From positions 7,863,601-7,927,600 of the forward strand of contig NC_066838.1 in assembly GCF_001640805.2 (NCBI RefSeq): a stretch of DNA of 64,000 bases, given 5' to 3'. The position numbers were made by a program, and so were the translations under genes. The DNA is from Lates calcarifer (taxonomy: Eukaryota; Chordata; Actinopteri; Centropomidae). Shown in pieces: positions 33,686-46,125 of this stretch (position 1 is the first letter of the stretch; each line of letters begins with the position of its first letter). Under the pieces are notes generated by a model. That model was not told where the DNA came from. It saw only the letters and a program-made list of their open reading frames with translations, and made no database searches.

Positions 33686-36600
33686 CGGGCAAATGATGTG
33701 GTTGTTTGAGAAAGCTTGATTCAATTTAATAATCATCACAATATGATGACATCCTATTTACCAGGATACAGGCTTAAAATGGCCTGTGGCCGAGGCCGTG
33801 AAGGAAATGGACAAAAAAAAAAGGGATGACACCTGAGCCCCCGCTAAAGCATTTAGTCTGTTCTGCCTTGGAAAAACAGTCTGAGCGGAGATTGAACACA
33901 GACTGAACATGGTGCAACAACTTTTGATGCTGAATATCAGAAGATGAAACCTGCAGAAGAGAAAAAAATCTCCAGAGGGACAAAGAAAATGAAAATCAGA
34001 GGACTTTGGGCTTCCAAGTTTTTTTTTTTTTTGTTTGTTTGTTTTTTTGTTCAATACTGGCATTGAGATATCAATCACTGGACTTAGTACTGCTGATTGT
34101 GGGCCTGCAGTGACCACAAATGGCCACTAGCTGTACTGTTGACTTTAGAGATTCTAGTTCTGCAGCTTTGCTAAATGTCAAGACTCTTTTGCTTTATTCA
34201 GCTAATTAAATGATGATGTTAGGATGGAATCGCTTGTTAAAAAAAGGTTTGATAATTAAGTTAGCTGGTAGAAACATTTGTTAAATATCAGTAACTGAAA
34301 TGGTATTGTTTGTCACTTGTCAAATATTGCTACTGAATATTTCATAAAATGGTTAAAAGTTAAAAGATCAAAGAGAACTTTTGGAAAGCATTTTGACTGA
34401 AGTTAATAATTCACTGCCAGGACAGGGGTATTGTACGTTTTTGTTGTAGGAACGAAAAAAAAAGAAAGAAAGGGGATCATTTTGAATTATTGAAGAAGCA
34501 TTTGAGGTTAAAGTCAATTACTGAAACCTTAAAACTCTAATGAAAGAATGTATGCTCAATCAAATGCCTTTAAACCAGGCCTTTTTGGAAAGACTCCTAT
34601 TTAGGCATCAGACGTGGGAAGATCTGATTTTCCTTGTTTTCTGTGTGTGTATTTTCTATTTATGTAACCTCTTTTACTTTTTAAAGAAAATGATTGCCTA
34701 AAAACAGCCAGGTGAAAACGAAGAAAAAAAAACTGTGTTCTAGAGAGGTGTCCTCCTTGTAGCGGAGAAACAACCAACAGAAAATGCCTTTTTGCCTCCG
34801 TCTTTCTGAATGTGAACTGTGAGAGAGGGGAGGTAAAGAGAGACAGACGGTCACCGCGGCTCTCTGAATCTCACCCACAGTCTTACTGTAGCCTAGTGAA
34901 AAAACGATGCAAAACACTCACTCAAGCCTATATATGTATTTGTACAAACCCCAGAGGAATTGAGCTCGCAACCCTCCGAGTTTTGGTTTCGCTTGTGTCG
35001 TTCCTTCGTTCGTATTTGTGCGTTGTGTTCTTAAGGGTTACAAAAGGAATTGTTAAAAAAAGAATAAATAGAAACTTGTGTTACTTGGTTTGGTAACTCG
35101 TTCTGACACAGATTCCACCTCTGCTCTGCTGGGTTTTTTTTTTTCTTTCTCTGTCTCATCTTATTTTCGTGAACAGAGGTTATTGTGAAACCAAACATAT
35201 TTTTCTTTTTTGTGGAGAGATGGTGTAGCTTTGCCAAAAATGAGAAATGCACAAGCACATCAGAAACCTCCATCAAAGAGGGTTGTGTCGTAAGAGACCA
35301 AATGATGTTGTCAACAGTTTAGAGCAGAATATAAAAATCCATCAGAGCGACACGCTCTCCCTACAGCATCCTCAAAGCCACAGTCGAGACATACATATCC
35401 ATCTCTCTGTATGACCTTGCAGGTTAACGCTGTAGACTGCACTGCACTGTAAAAGAGACACAAATCTGTATAGGTCTGTAGACTGGTTGACCACTGAGAA
35501 AGCTTCACCGTGTGACAAAGTTCACATCTGATTTACCCTAAAGCATCATTTTACTGTTCCAGTTGATCCCCCCCAATCACACGAACTGTCCTCGTGTAGA
35601 AAATCTTCTCCTCCAAAATGGCTGCAGCGAGAGCTTTAAAAACCACCAGCTCTTTTGTCGGAAGCTAAACTCTAAAACATCATTGAGCAAAGACTAAGCA
35701 TTTCCTGTTCTTTCTCTTCCATGTATTTGTTCTTCAACCTGAAATTGTTAGTTTTACTTATGTTTCATTTTTGTTCTCCTCTTTTTACAATGTTTGAATT
35801 TACCAAATTAATTTATTTATGACGGTGCGTATTTATTCATTTTTATTTTTGTATAATGTTTTTTGGTTTCCTTTTTTGTTGCTTTCTCTTTATCTTGTTT
35901 GTAAAATTTTTATGGTCATATTACTATTGTTGTTACTACAGATGGAAAACGCTTTCGGGTTTTTCCTCGTGTTTGGTGGGTTTCTTTAGTGACAATCTGC
36001 CAGTCTGACCTAATACATGTGAACTTGTGCAGAACTTGCATGTGGACCAACCAATTGGTGTGTGGTACTGTGCACATTAATATCCAGGATAGCATCTTTA
36101 AGAAGGATCAAATAAATATCATATCCTGTTTACAATAACTCTGATCAGCCCTGGTTATGAGGAAAAAAAAAATAACATCAGAGATATGTTGATGAGATCA
36201 GATCCTTTCCTCAGAACATCTTGTATGTTCTCAAGTCACGAGTGGGATACACATCTAAGTATTTTATCTGAATGATATGAGCCATTTGTGTGCATGTAAA
36301 TGAAGCTCATTCACAAGTAATGGGTCAGAAACCCAGGCAGTTTAACCACTCGTTAGCGGAGAGAGAAAAAAATGATATCAAGTGCTTTTCATTTCTTTAC
36401 TTTTTTTTGTTATTCATTACCATATCATCAGAAATGTCCATCTGTGTCATCACTACGATGGCGAAACGAGCGAGTTTCCTCAGCGTTGAACTGTTTGGTC
36501 GTCAGCTCTGCGTTTGCTGCACCGAGCTGACTGCTCTGTTATTTCACAGCTTTCTACTTGAATTTACATATTTATTTATACAAATTGATTTGGTCGGACA

Positions 36601-36790
36601 AGCTGAGCCGACTCTATCTGAATTCCATTTTAGCTGAGGAGAAGATTAAAGCTGCTGTCTTTGAGGATTGGCTCTAGTCAAAGCCTGTTGTGTAGTTTAT
36701 CGATGGATAATGTGTATGACCTTGGATTACTTTTAGATCCTTTTTTTTTGGTTTTGTTTTTTGGAAGTTTGTAAATAAAAAGAAACATGT
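33686..36790 (+). other. rad54l2: rad54l2 3' UTR
   Basis: No ORF of protein quality lies here. AT-rich, T-rich text with several AATAAA hexamers (near 35062, 36113 and at 36774-36779) suits a long 3' UTR with alternative cleavage sites; the mammalian gene also has a long 3' UTR. The real end is not determined; another AATAAA lies near 38430. Confidence 0.6.
36774..36779 (+). terminator. rad54l2: Candidate rad54l2 polyadenylation signal AATAAA
   Basis: AATAAA follows a T-rich stretch about 3.09 kb after the stop codon. It is the best-placed candidate for the long 3' UTR isoform; nearer hexamers could serve shorter forms. Confidence 0.4.
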
Positions 36791-36799
36791 TCTCAATAA

Positions 36800-39040
36800 C
36801 ACTTTTCCTAATTTCTTCATATTAATAGTAGAAGCAGATGCAGCACCTTCGTTCCTCGTCTCTCCCTCACATACACAAACACGTACAGGCAACCAAGCAC
36901 ATGTCAAGTTGAGAACATTGTACACTGCTTCCAAGAAAATGAACCACTTACACAGTTTTACAACCACATGACAAAAATATAATTTTCTCTCAACCACAAC
37001 CCTATGAAATACAGTGTATAACAACATATTTATGCACTGTACTCTACAGTATATTGTGTTTGTTTTGAAGGAACTGAACTTTGCATATATGTTGTCAGTT
37101 AGTACAGGTGTAATCTCAAAATTCACCAAAAAGCAGCAACATGTGGAGAAAACAGTAACCGTACTGTCCGTCTGATGCACTTAAGAGCTCTTGGTCCATT
37201 ATAATTTTTCTCTTTCCTTCCAGAATCCAGACAGAAATTAGAACTTTATTCTGTTCATTTATTTTTAGGAACACCCTGCAGATGTTTCACTTGTTCTTGA
37301 AAAAGAGATGAACATGGATACTAAATGAATACTGTGTCTAAAGCAGAAATAGGGCCAACTAAAAATAGCTGAGCTGAATTTAGTTGTCATCTTCTGTTGA
37401 TTTATTCACACTCGTATAGATGTCCATATGATAAGTATCATAGCTTTGGGCAGTACACTCGATCATTCTGTTCTTGTAGCGTAGTGACAAGATCAATGGA
37501 AAATAACATTCAGGGTGAAATCTGGGTTTGGTTTGTACTGGCCGCTTTCCATGTCCTACTTTGGTAAATAGTTGCTCATATAGTGGCATTTTTAAAATAG
37601 GGCAGACACCTGACCTATCCTAAAATTCACCAACCTTCATTTTGCCACTTAACTGAGTTTTTGGCTCATTGGTGGTGTCATATATATAGTTTACTCCACC
37701 CACCAAAAGAGGATATAATGGATGCACACCTCCATTTCCAGTGAGAGGTGTCAAATGATACAACAAGATGATTTCATTTATTCGTTGGATTGTCTTCAGG
37801 ACAAAGAGCCATTGTTTAAACAGAGACAACTGACTGAACTAACCCAGCTCACTTGTTGATTTGCATGGTTATTAAATCTCAGAACCTGTTTTTGTTTTCC
37901 ACATACCCCTGCACTTTCATTAGATCTCCTTTAATCTATAACTATTTTCATTTACTGGCCACAGTGACTGTAAATTGGAAGATTCACATCCACTTTTACC
38001 ATATATTTTGGAACTAAATCAAATTTAGTGCCTCCAAATCAAATTTATAAGCCAGACAACTTTAAATTATTAGACATAGAAATAAATCAGTGTTAGTCTG
38101 AACAGAACTGCAGAGCTGGCTAAGTAAGTTCATTTTAGAGAAAATGGTTCTCCAACATATGTTCAAGGGTATTGTATGAAAGTGCTTATTTCTGGGAAAC
38201 TGCACAGCATGTACCATGAAAGCACAATGACAGTGAATATTATCACAAATGTGTCTTGGATTTTAAAAAAATATATATATTTAGTGGTGTAGGTGATCTG
38301 TATCTTTCTATTTGTGCAAATTTTGACTGAAGGTTGCTGTTTAGTCTGTGTCCTTGTCCCATGTTTCCCTGGTCCAGCCTGTGTGTGATTTGTCTCTTTT
38401 TGTAAATGTGATGTGAGTTTGGATTGCTCAGAATAAACAGCTGTATCATTTTTGTGTCTTTTTGCTATATTGTTATTAGTGTATCATTTTGCCATGGAAA
38501 CATGAAAGGCACAGCTTCATTATGGATTAAAGGTGCAAATTACCACATCCATCTATACATCCATCCATTATCTCCATTGCAACATATATAGACTGCAAAT
38601 TACCCACTTGAACAATAATATTAGTATAAATATATGCTGACTTAAAAAAACAAAACTAAAGGAGATGTGTGACCTAATATTACAAAGAAATAATACATTA
38701 TCTAATATTTATTTATTTTTAGACGTTTTAATATTCTTTAAGATTCTTTGAGTATACTATAATGTACGTAAGTACATAGTTATCAGCAAAATTTGCATGA
38801 AGTATTAAAAGTAAAAATATTCACTGTGCAGAATGGCTCTTTTCATGATGCTTTTACTAAGGTTGAAATGGTTAACTAAACAATGGAGTTTCAGTAAGCG
38901 TAAGAAAATCTAAATAATCAGGGGAAGTTTAAAGCTAATTGAACATAAGTAGGCTACAAACCCAGAGACAACTGCAGGGCTCTAGAAGTCCAAATACTAA
39001 TAACCTAGCTAAATTTACTTTTTGTTGTCAACGTGGAGGA
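36800..39040. other. Intergenic space rad54l2-tmem115
   Basis: AT-rich sequence with no supported gene. ORFs here are short and lack recognisable domains. It may include downstream alternative 3' ends of rad54l2 (AATAAA near 38430). Confidence 0.6.
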
Positions 39041-39300
39041 TTTTCTACTGCACATGTCCTCTGTCAAAACTTCGTTTCCCAGCATGCTCTGGTGTTGGAA
39101 AGTTACGTGACTTGACGTTTTTTCACCGATTGTTGATGACGGTGGCAGACAGCGCAGGTCAGTAGCTGAGTGCTGTTCCTGGGAGGAGGAGTGCCTGCTA
39201 AGACAATATAATTTTCTCCGGCGACCTGCTCTAAAAATACGGAAGCACAATAAAATCAACGAATGAAGCTGGGGTAGTGTGGAAGATCTGTGAGCTATAC
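39040..39300 (+). promoter_or_regulatory. tmem115: Putative tmem115 promoter
   Basis: A CpG-containing shift in base composition with a ZNF143/Staf-like core TTTCCCAGCATGC (39075-39087), a TTACGTGA ATF/USF-like site (about 39103-39110) and a TGACG half-CRE just after it. These are typical of TATA-less housekeeping promoters. The transcription start is inferred within this region. Confidence 0.5.
39075..39087 (+). promoter_or_regulatory. tmem115: ZNF143 (Staf) type motif TTTCCCAGCATGC
   Basis: Matches the TTCCCAGCATGC core of the ZNF143 SBS motif, a hallmark of constitutive vertebrate promoters. It lies about 1.07 kb before the tmem115 ATG. Confidence 0.5.
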
Positions 39301-40155
39301 GCCAATCGACGCTGGGTCAGAGACGTCTCTAACATTGTTTTGGAGGCCTGTTGCTAACTACGGGGAATCCTCGGACTAGCCCCGGTAGACACCGGGCCGA
39401 GGGAACGCAGAGGACCAGGACTGGAGCTCCGTGGGTTTTGTTTCACTGACCAGGTTTTTACTGACGCTAGCTGCTCTGTCTTACTATCAAACGTAGACGT
39501 AACCTCTCGTGGCGGGTATAAATCACCGTATCAAGACCACTTCAGTTTGACAGCTAGCTAACATTAGCTCTGTTGTGTTTACCAGCTAACTCAGTCGAGA
39601 TCCCCTGATGAAGTAGGCATTTTTGTGTATTTGTTTCAGTTAGGATTTGCATATTTATTGTCTGCCACCTGCCTGTTAGCTGAGGGTGATTTGTAAGCCT
39701 GTTCTGCTTCTGTCTACGCGGACTGAAGGTCGCTAGCTCGCCAGCTAGATCAAAAGGGCTCCTTGCTAAGGTTATCACATCTCCAGGCTTATCTACTATA
39801 GCCCAAAGTTTGTTACTTTGTTGGATTGCAAGGATCAGCGTAATTGCTTTGTCTGCGCTGTCCTTAACTCTTTGAATGTTACAGAAAGTTTGACTTGACC
39901 AGGAGGAAAAGACCTGTACGGAGTTGATTTTACCAAAGATATATTTACATAGTTGAGAGACAGTGTCCCGGATGAAGGCTCACAGAGAGGTGTGGAGTTT
40001 GATGCTGTCAGGACTCACAGGTGTTACCTGTTCTGCTTGGCATTATTAATCTCACATCAGCATCCACTATCTGGCTGCACCAGAAGCAACCAACCCACTG
40101 TTTCATTCGCTTGAGCTGATTTGCTCAAGAAGGATCTTCTTCATAACAGACCACA
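39301..40155 (+). other. tmem115: Probable tmem115 5' UTR
   Basis: A non-coding leader up to the ATG at 40156, with repeated GCTAGC/AGCTA words at 39465-39760 and at least one upstream ATG (39972) that would give a short uORF. Whether a 5' UTR intron exists cannot be told. Confidence 0.4.
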
Positions 40156-40647
40156 ATGAATCGTTACCTGCCGGTGGCACGACAGCACTTCCTGGCTGCC
40201 TTAGCCAGCACCAGTGTGGTGGTAAAAACTATAAGTGCCGTGGTGGTGCTCCTCTATCTATTGTCATGGGCCGTTGACACTCCATACGCACTGGGGGTGA
40301 CCCCAGGCTATCTGTTTCCACCCAACTTCTGGGTGTGGACGCTGGTGACCCACGGGGTGGTGGAGCAGCATGTCTGGGGTGTGGCGGCCAATGTTGGGAC
40401 AGTTATGGCCTGTGGGCGCCTGTTGGAGCCTCTGTGGGGCGCTCTGGAGCTCCTGATCTTTTTTGCAGTGGTTAATGTGTCTGCAGGCCTCCTGGCAGGC
40501 CTCTCCTACCTCCTTACCTATGTAGCCACCTTTGACCTGGACTTCCTGTTTGCTGTGCGTGTCCACGGAGCGGCCGGGTTCCTGGGAGGTGTCTTGGTGG
40601 CGTTGAAGCAGACCATGGGGGATACCACAGTGCTCAGAGTGCCACAG
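40156..40647 (+). CDS. tmem115: tmem115 coding exon 1 (residues 1-164)
   Basis: Starts [19 protein letters not shown]. It carries the first membrane segments and ends TTVLRVPQ at the donor CACAG|GTGAGG, phase 0. Confidence 0.96.
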
Positions 40648-43600
40648 GTGAGGACAACAAATAACAGCAGTCATTTCTGCTCTGCACTGATGCAAGGTTG
40701 ATGCTCCTCTTTGGAGCCTGTAAATAATGCTAGACATTTATACCAGTGAGGAGGAGGGGGACAGCACAGTTAAACAGAGAATAAACCTTAACAGGAATGT
40801 AAACAGCACTGGGAACCTAACCACCAGCCCTTGAGATGTGTACATAAACAAACCTGTGTCAGGTTATGGCCAGCACACATCCATGATGCCCCCAGTCAAA
40901 AATAAAAATAAAATGCATTTGGCTTTGCTTTTAGTCTGAATTAACATAGATTTTCACTATGTAAACACATAGAGTGAGGACAAGAAGGGAAAGTGCTAGA
41001 TGCCTAGTCTGCCTTGACACTACATTTTGATCTGTATAAACCTGCCTCAGTCAGTAAAAAAAAAAAAAAACACTGAACACATACAGCTGTATATAACAGT
41101 GTGGACACCCCTGGTCAAATTCTGCATTTTTGTGTGTATAGAAGTAAGCATACACCATGTGGCAAAGAGACATTTTCCATATGCATGCACTATGTTAATG
41201 CACTGTTATGTTTTTACTTCATGGACTAATAAAATGTTAAAAAAAAAAAACCTTTAACAGTAATTGTGGCATGTGAAAAAGTTTGGTTATCCTTCTACTT
41301 GTAAGAACTTCATTAACTACTTAGTACTTAACTCACTCATTAGGTATTGTCATTGTTCTTAAGAATTATCAGCTGATGATAAGAAAACTTTCAGATAAAA
41401 CTAAACGTCTGCTGAGCAGAAAGGCAAAGCAACAACCCCTTATGATTGCATAGGAGCTGCAGGAAGGTTTAAGTGACACAGGAGTGGTGGTAAAGGGTTG
41501 ACATGGAAGAGTCATCACAAGGAAATCTTATCCTGCAACCTTGTCACAAAAGTGCTATGGACAGGTGAAGTTAGAATCAAGCTCTTTAGCTATGAAGGTG
41601 TGTTTGGAGAAAAACATAAGCATTTAATGAAAAGAACACTTTGTCAACTGTTAAGCATGGGGATGGGTGTGAAAATATTATTCTTTGGGGGTTTGTGTCA
41701 GTCAGTGGCACAAGAAACTTGCATGGCTAGAGAAAAGAATGTATTCCACTAAATATCAGCAAATTCTGGAACCATGTGTCTGATCATCAGTCAAAGTGAA
41801 ACTGAAACCAGGCTGGCTTCTACAACAGGACAGTGATCCGAGGATCCAGGCCTCAGATTCCTCCATGAGCTTTATCTACACAAGCTGAAGTTGTTAACGA
41901 AGTTGTTGTTGAACGATCCTCACACTCCGTCCTGACCTGAGCATCACTTCATTTCAATCACTTTGCTTTTTTCTTTCATCACATCACTTTTTTAAACATG
42001 TGTGCAAGAACAGCCTAAAAATATCCCACACATTAGACGTGATGTGCAGCAAGAGTGGCTGTGAAGTCATACATTAAGAATAGACACTTATTTGCTACAA
42101 AAAGTGTTTGCAAGTTCTGATATCTGCCAAAGGGAGGGGGGTTACAATGTACTGACTTTGTAAGGTGCCCAAACATTTGCACATGCCACAGTTTAATTTT
42201 TTTCTATTTCTTAATGTCTGTTTACTGCAGGTTGGTTGGATTTACTTGAAATACTTTTAACAGGATATACTACTGGCTTAACAAAACTACAAACTACATT
42301 CACTACATGAAAGAAAAAGTTGAATCAACACCTTTAGTAGAATGAACAACAACAACAACAAAATTTGCTAATGGGTTAGGGTTAGGGTTAATTTTTGTGT
42401 ACAATTCCTTCAGGATTTGTATTGGAGATCTCTCTTTGTATTGTTATTTACCTGTTCCACAGAGGGATTACATTTGTTTTTGTTTGTTTGTTTACTCAGT
42501 CCATTCAAATAGTAATTTCTCTGTTTAGTTTTTATTATGGTGGCATGGTACGATAATTATTTTGTGACCGCACACTCTCATTGGACAGTCAAATTATTAC
42601 AAATACAGAGATCGTGCCATCTTATCGAAGCCATATAAGCCCGTGGTGTAGCTGTTGAGTGCTGTGCCTTCATTCTCTGGTTTAGGCATATGATTCTCTT
42701 CCGAATATGGACTTCAGTGTGACCTGTTAATTTACATTTTAAGGTTTAATCTGATGCTTCTCTGCAGAGGAGTGTACACAATTTTATTTTTTTATTTATT
42801 TTTTTGCTAAAGCATTAGCTACACATTCCTAATGTGTCTCAACTAGCAGGCCACTCAGCATTAGCTTTAGTTTTTGTGCTTTTTTTATGAGTTTATATAA
42901 AACTCACTCAGTCTCCCTCAGCTGAGCAGGTTAGAAAATGTTCATCAAAATGATTGTAATGTTCACAGTGACTCCTGCCTGCCACCCTTGCATGTAATCA
43001 GCTATTGTTTGGTGTTCCCATTCCTGAATCAAGCTGACTTGAGTGAATGTGGGAACTGGCAGCTGCGGTGGTCAGTAGGCAAACTGGTATCTGCCCCTTT
43101 GCCTGATTATTTTTGCTCAAAAGAGCTATAATCTTGTCTCCTGCTCCCATCTCAGGTGAGACTCAAAGCAGCACCGGCTTTGGTCCTCCTCCTCCTGGCC
43201 TTACTGCGTCTCTCTGGGCTGCTTGACAGCTCTGCCCCGCTGGCTGCGTACAGCTACGGCGCCCTGTCCGGTTGGGTCTACCTGCGCTTCTACCAGAGGC
43301 ACAGCCGGGGCCGCGGGGACATGTCAGACCACTTTGCCTTCGCAAGTTTCTTCCCTGAGGCACTGCAGCCAGCCGTGGGGCTGCTGGCAGGGCTGGTCCA
43401 CTCGGCTCTGGTGAAGATGAAGGTATGCAGGAAGATGGTGAAGAGATACGACGTGGGGGCACCCTCTTCCATCACTATCAGCCTCCCAGGCACGGACCCG
43501 CAGGATGCCGAGAGGAGGAGGTGAGTCAGATTGTAGAAGGAATTAAACACGCTGATCTGATGCTAATTTTGGTCTGATATATTGATGTGCCTTATCATTA

Positions 43601-45692
43601 AATATCTCGCTTGCTCTCATTCCATTGAAAGAAACGGTCTAAATACTGCTTTTTCACCCTAACTATAATACTCTGGAAGAATACTGCATACGTTAGATTT
43701 TAGCACATCATAATTCCTGAATTTAAACATTATGAAGATCATTGAGGGATAAAGTTCATTATTGACCTTAGAAACAGCAACTGAGACAACTGTTTCACTA
43801 CAAGGTCCATTTAGTAGCTATTCCAGAGCTTTCCCACAGATGACGTGACTTTAATCAGCAATATTACCAACCCATATTGGGTAATCCAGAAGTGTAAAAG
43901 ATAAATGTACACATTCACACACACACACACCCTTAGTAGTCAATAAGACGATAAATACACAAGTCAGAGAGGAGACACAGACACAGTGCTGTGTGTGTTT
44001 TTTTTTTTTTTTTTTAGTTTTGTTGACTCAGGGAATGATCGCTGAGCCTCGGTGCTCTCTCTCTCAGCCATACTCTTCAAACAGTTCACACATCGCCATG
44101 CCTTAGCTCAACACTCATACTCTTTCACACACTCACTAACTCCTACTTTCAAGCTGTCAGGGATTATTTTTCCTCCTGTTCCAGTGTCTGACACTCACAC
44201 ATTAAAGCTGTCACACAGGTTCAGTTACAGGTACATGTCATAGCTCAAACACAGACAGACGTGTGATCCTGTAATTGTCAACAGGTCATGTTACTTTTTT
44301 TTGGATCTCAGTGCTAATTGTGTGAAAAAATAGCTTTATACTTTATCATTGGAAGCTTATTAAAGAGCATTTGTTTTCCAACTTCCATCCAAGAAAGCTT
44401 CTCAGTTACTAAGTTACATCAAACTAGTGCGGTTACTTTTTTCCTACTTATTGGGTTTCATTATCTTCCAGTCTGCATCACTACTTGTCTTATGTTCAGC
44501 ATTTCCTTTTTCCAGTATGACAAGTCAAACATGGCTGTCATGTGAATGAAACTAAGGCCCCAGTTGAATGCTTTATTTTGATTAGCTGGTGATTAAGAGG
44601 TCTGCTGTCTGTTGAAAGCGAAATAAGACTTATGGTAATGATTTTAAAAGTAACTGGCACTTTTCCAGAATAAGTGGGAGATTTAATCAACAAATTATGT
44701 TTTTCACTCCAAAGATTATATCATTCATTGTATAAATTGTCTGTTCATCTCCCTGATTGCCAGTATTAAAGGACTGTATCAGTGAAATGGAGTATTGTTT
44801 CACTGGATTCAACTAATTTGTTGCATACCTTTCATGAGGAAATATTATTACACAATTAGCATTACAGATCACGTGAAACATTTACACCATGTTCAAGCTG
44901 TGTCAAGCATGTCACATCCATTTCTTTAGGAACAGATATGCCAATCCAGTCGCTTAATAACGTGTCCCATCATCTGAATCTCTGATCAGTGCTCTGACAG
45001 TGTTTATTCCACAAAAAATGAACATTAACATGTGGCAAACAAACAGCTGGATTTGAGGTGTAATACTTGATTATGTAATTTAAAGTAAAGGGGTGTCTTT
45101 TTCAATCGTTGGGGCTCATAGTGCTGTGCTCCACAACTTGTTTCTACAAGAAACCCATGTATCTCTTTATAGATTACCTGAGTTACAAAATGATACCAGT
45201 GATTGTATCAGAGAGGAATTTGTCCAGGTGTACTAAGGACAAGTCATTTTCTTACATACATTTATTAAGGCACAGTGATGCTATGGAAACATCAGATTAC
45301 ATCTACAGACACAATCGAAAGTTACGCAGCTGTACTTCTCTCTGGTATAAATGATGAATATCTCTCTTCTCCCCACCCCCAGACAACTGGCCCTCAAAGC
45401 TCTGAACGAGCGTTTAAAGCGCGTGGAGGACCAGTCTGCCTGGCCCAGCATGGACGACGAGGAAGATGACGACGAGGACGAGGTCAGAACTGACACACAG
45501 CCGCTCCTCCCAGGTGGACGTGATCCCTCCTCCTCCTCCTCGTTGAGACCAGCAGGAGGTCCTGTCGGCGCCTCCCTCACCTCCACCTCCTCATCCTCAA
45601 TGTCGCAGAGCGTCGGAGCGCCATCCACAGGCGGAACACAACACCCAGAATCCAGCATTATCAGCTTCGAGGATGCACCTTCTAGATCGTAA
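40156..45692 (+). CDS. tmem115: Transmembrane protein 115 (three coding exons)
   Basis: TMEM115 is a Golgi multipass membrane protein of the rhomboid-like DUF1751 family, implicated in Golgi-to-ER retrograde transport; it is not a protease. The join is 40156-40647, 43156-43520, 45383-45692: 1167 nt, 388 residues plus TAA, against 351 in human. Very close matches to human include [74 protein letters not shown] and [17 protein letters not shown]. Hydrophobic membrane segments are near residues 22-42, 96-120, 128-150 and 168-186. The cytosolic tail is longer than in human, with an acidic run and Ser-rich stretches. Rhomboid catalytic GxSx is absent, as expected for this family. Confidence 0.97.
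41080..42200 (+). mobile_element. Decayed Tc1-like DNA transposon
   Basis: Text typical of fish Tc1-like elements is recognisable: GGACACCCCTGGTCAAATTC (about 41102), ACTGTTAAGCATGGGGATGG (transposase TVKHGDG), a LQQDSDP motif near 41822 (normally LQQDNDPKH), and GATATCTGCCAAAGGG followed by GTGCCCAAACATTTGC at the right end. The reading frame is broken by indels and part of the catalytic region is lost. Inverted copies of TGTGGCATGTG...GTTTGG lie at about 41266-41287 and 42171-42193. The left end may be composite, because terminal-like text occurs at both 41096 and 41266. The element cannot encode a working transposase. Confidence 0.82.
42373..42390 (+). repeat. Short interstitial telomere-type repeat
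   Basis: Three TTAGGG units in tandem. Too short to imply a fusion point; such runs occur by chance or repair. Confidence 0.6.
43156..43520 (+). CDS. tmem115: tmem115 coding exon 2 (residues 165-286)
   Basis: Starts after CTCAG with [19 protein letters not shown], a membrane segment, then the conserved [19 protein letters not shown] block, and ends DPQDAERR at GGAG|GTGAGT. Confidence 0.96.
43521..45382 (+). other. tmem115: tmem115 intron 2
   Basis: 1.9 kb, with a (CA)n run at 43916-43931 and a T-run near 43999-44017. No other feature supported. Confidence 0.7.
45383..45692 (+). CDS. tmem115: tmem115 coding exon 3 (residues 286-388)
   Basis: Starts [19 protein letters not shown] and continues WPSMDDEED, then an acidic and Ser-rich tail ending [12 protein letters not shown] (human: SLITFEAAPPTL). 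TAA at 45690-45692. Confidence 0.95.
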
Positions 45693-46125
45693 CAAATAGA
45701 ACGCACGTGTACAGATACGCACGCTCTGTTCGGTGTCACTGGCAAGTACTAGCATTCAGCGCCTCTGGCTAGTACACTAATATGTTCGGTGACAGTGATT
45801 AGGCATACACTCACACACCAACACACACGACATCTTTGACCAGTTCATACACACAACCGTGCGCTCACAAACACTCTGTCAATGTCATCGTGAAGCCCAA
45901 AGGGGTGGTAACTGTACAGTGCTTTCAGTTCAGACATTTTGGTTGTAAATCCTCCGTGTAGTTGGGCAAATTGGACACTATAGTTCTTCTCTTTCTTTCT
46001 GCATACAACGAAAGTCAACCAGAAATTCTGTCTTGTCTGGACTCAATCCCAACTTGCAGAGCTCTGTTCACTGCTTCATGTGTCTCCTTCTCTTGGTTTC
46101 TAAATAAATAACAAAATGGGTGTAC
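45693..46125 (+). other. tmem115: tmem115 3' UTR
   Basis: Short AT-balanced leader-out with an AATAAA at 46103-46108, followed by a T-rich stretch. No coding potential. Confidence 0.6.
46103..46108 (+). terminator. tmem115: Candidate tmem115 polyadenylation signal AATAAA
   Basis: AATAAATAA context 411 bases after the stop codon, followed by TATTCTTTTCTT as a possible downstream U-rich element. Confidence 0.6.

Larger units (their letters stand above)
40648..43155 (+). other. tmem115: tmem115 intron 1
   Basis: 2.5 kb intron holding the Tc1-like remnant (about 41080-42200), a short TTAGGG-type run at 42373-42390 and AT-rich filler. Confidence 0.8.

Noticed and set aside
36674..37180. 168-codon antisense ORF near the rad54l2 3' end
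   Set aside because: No domain or conserved motif seen; overlaps the likely 3' UTR end; kept only as a low-probability convergent transcript.
42373..42390. Telomere repeat as a chromosome-fusion mark
   Set aside because: Only three TTAGGG units; far too short.
43163..43550. Antisense ORFs over tmem115 exon 2
   Set aside because: Shadows of the conserved TMEM115 frame.
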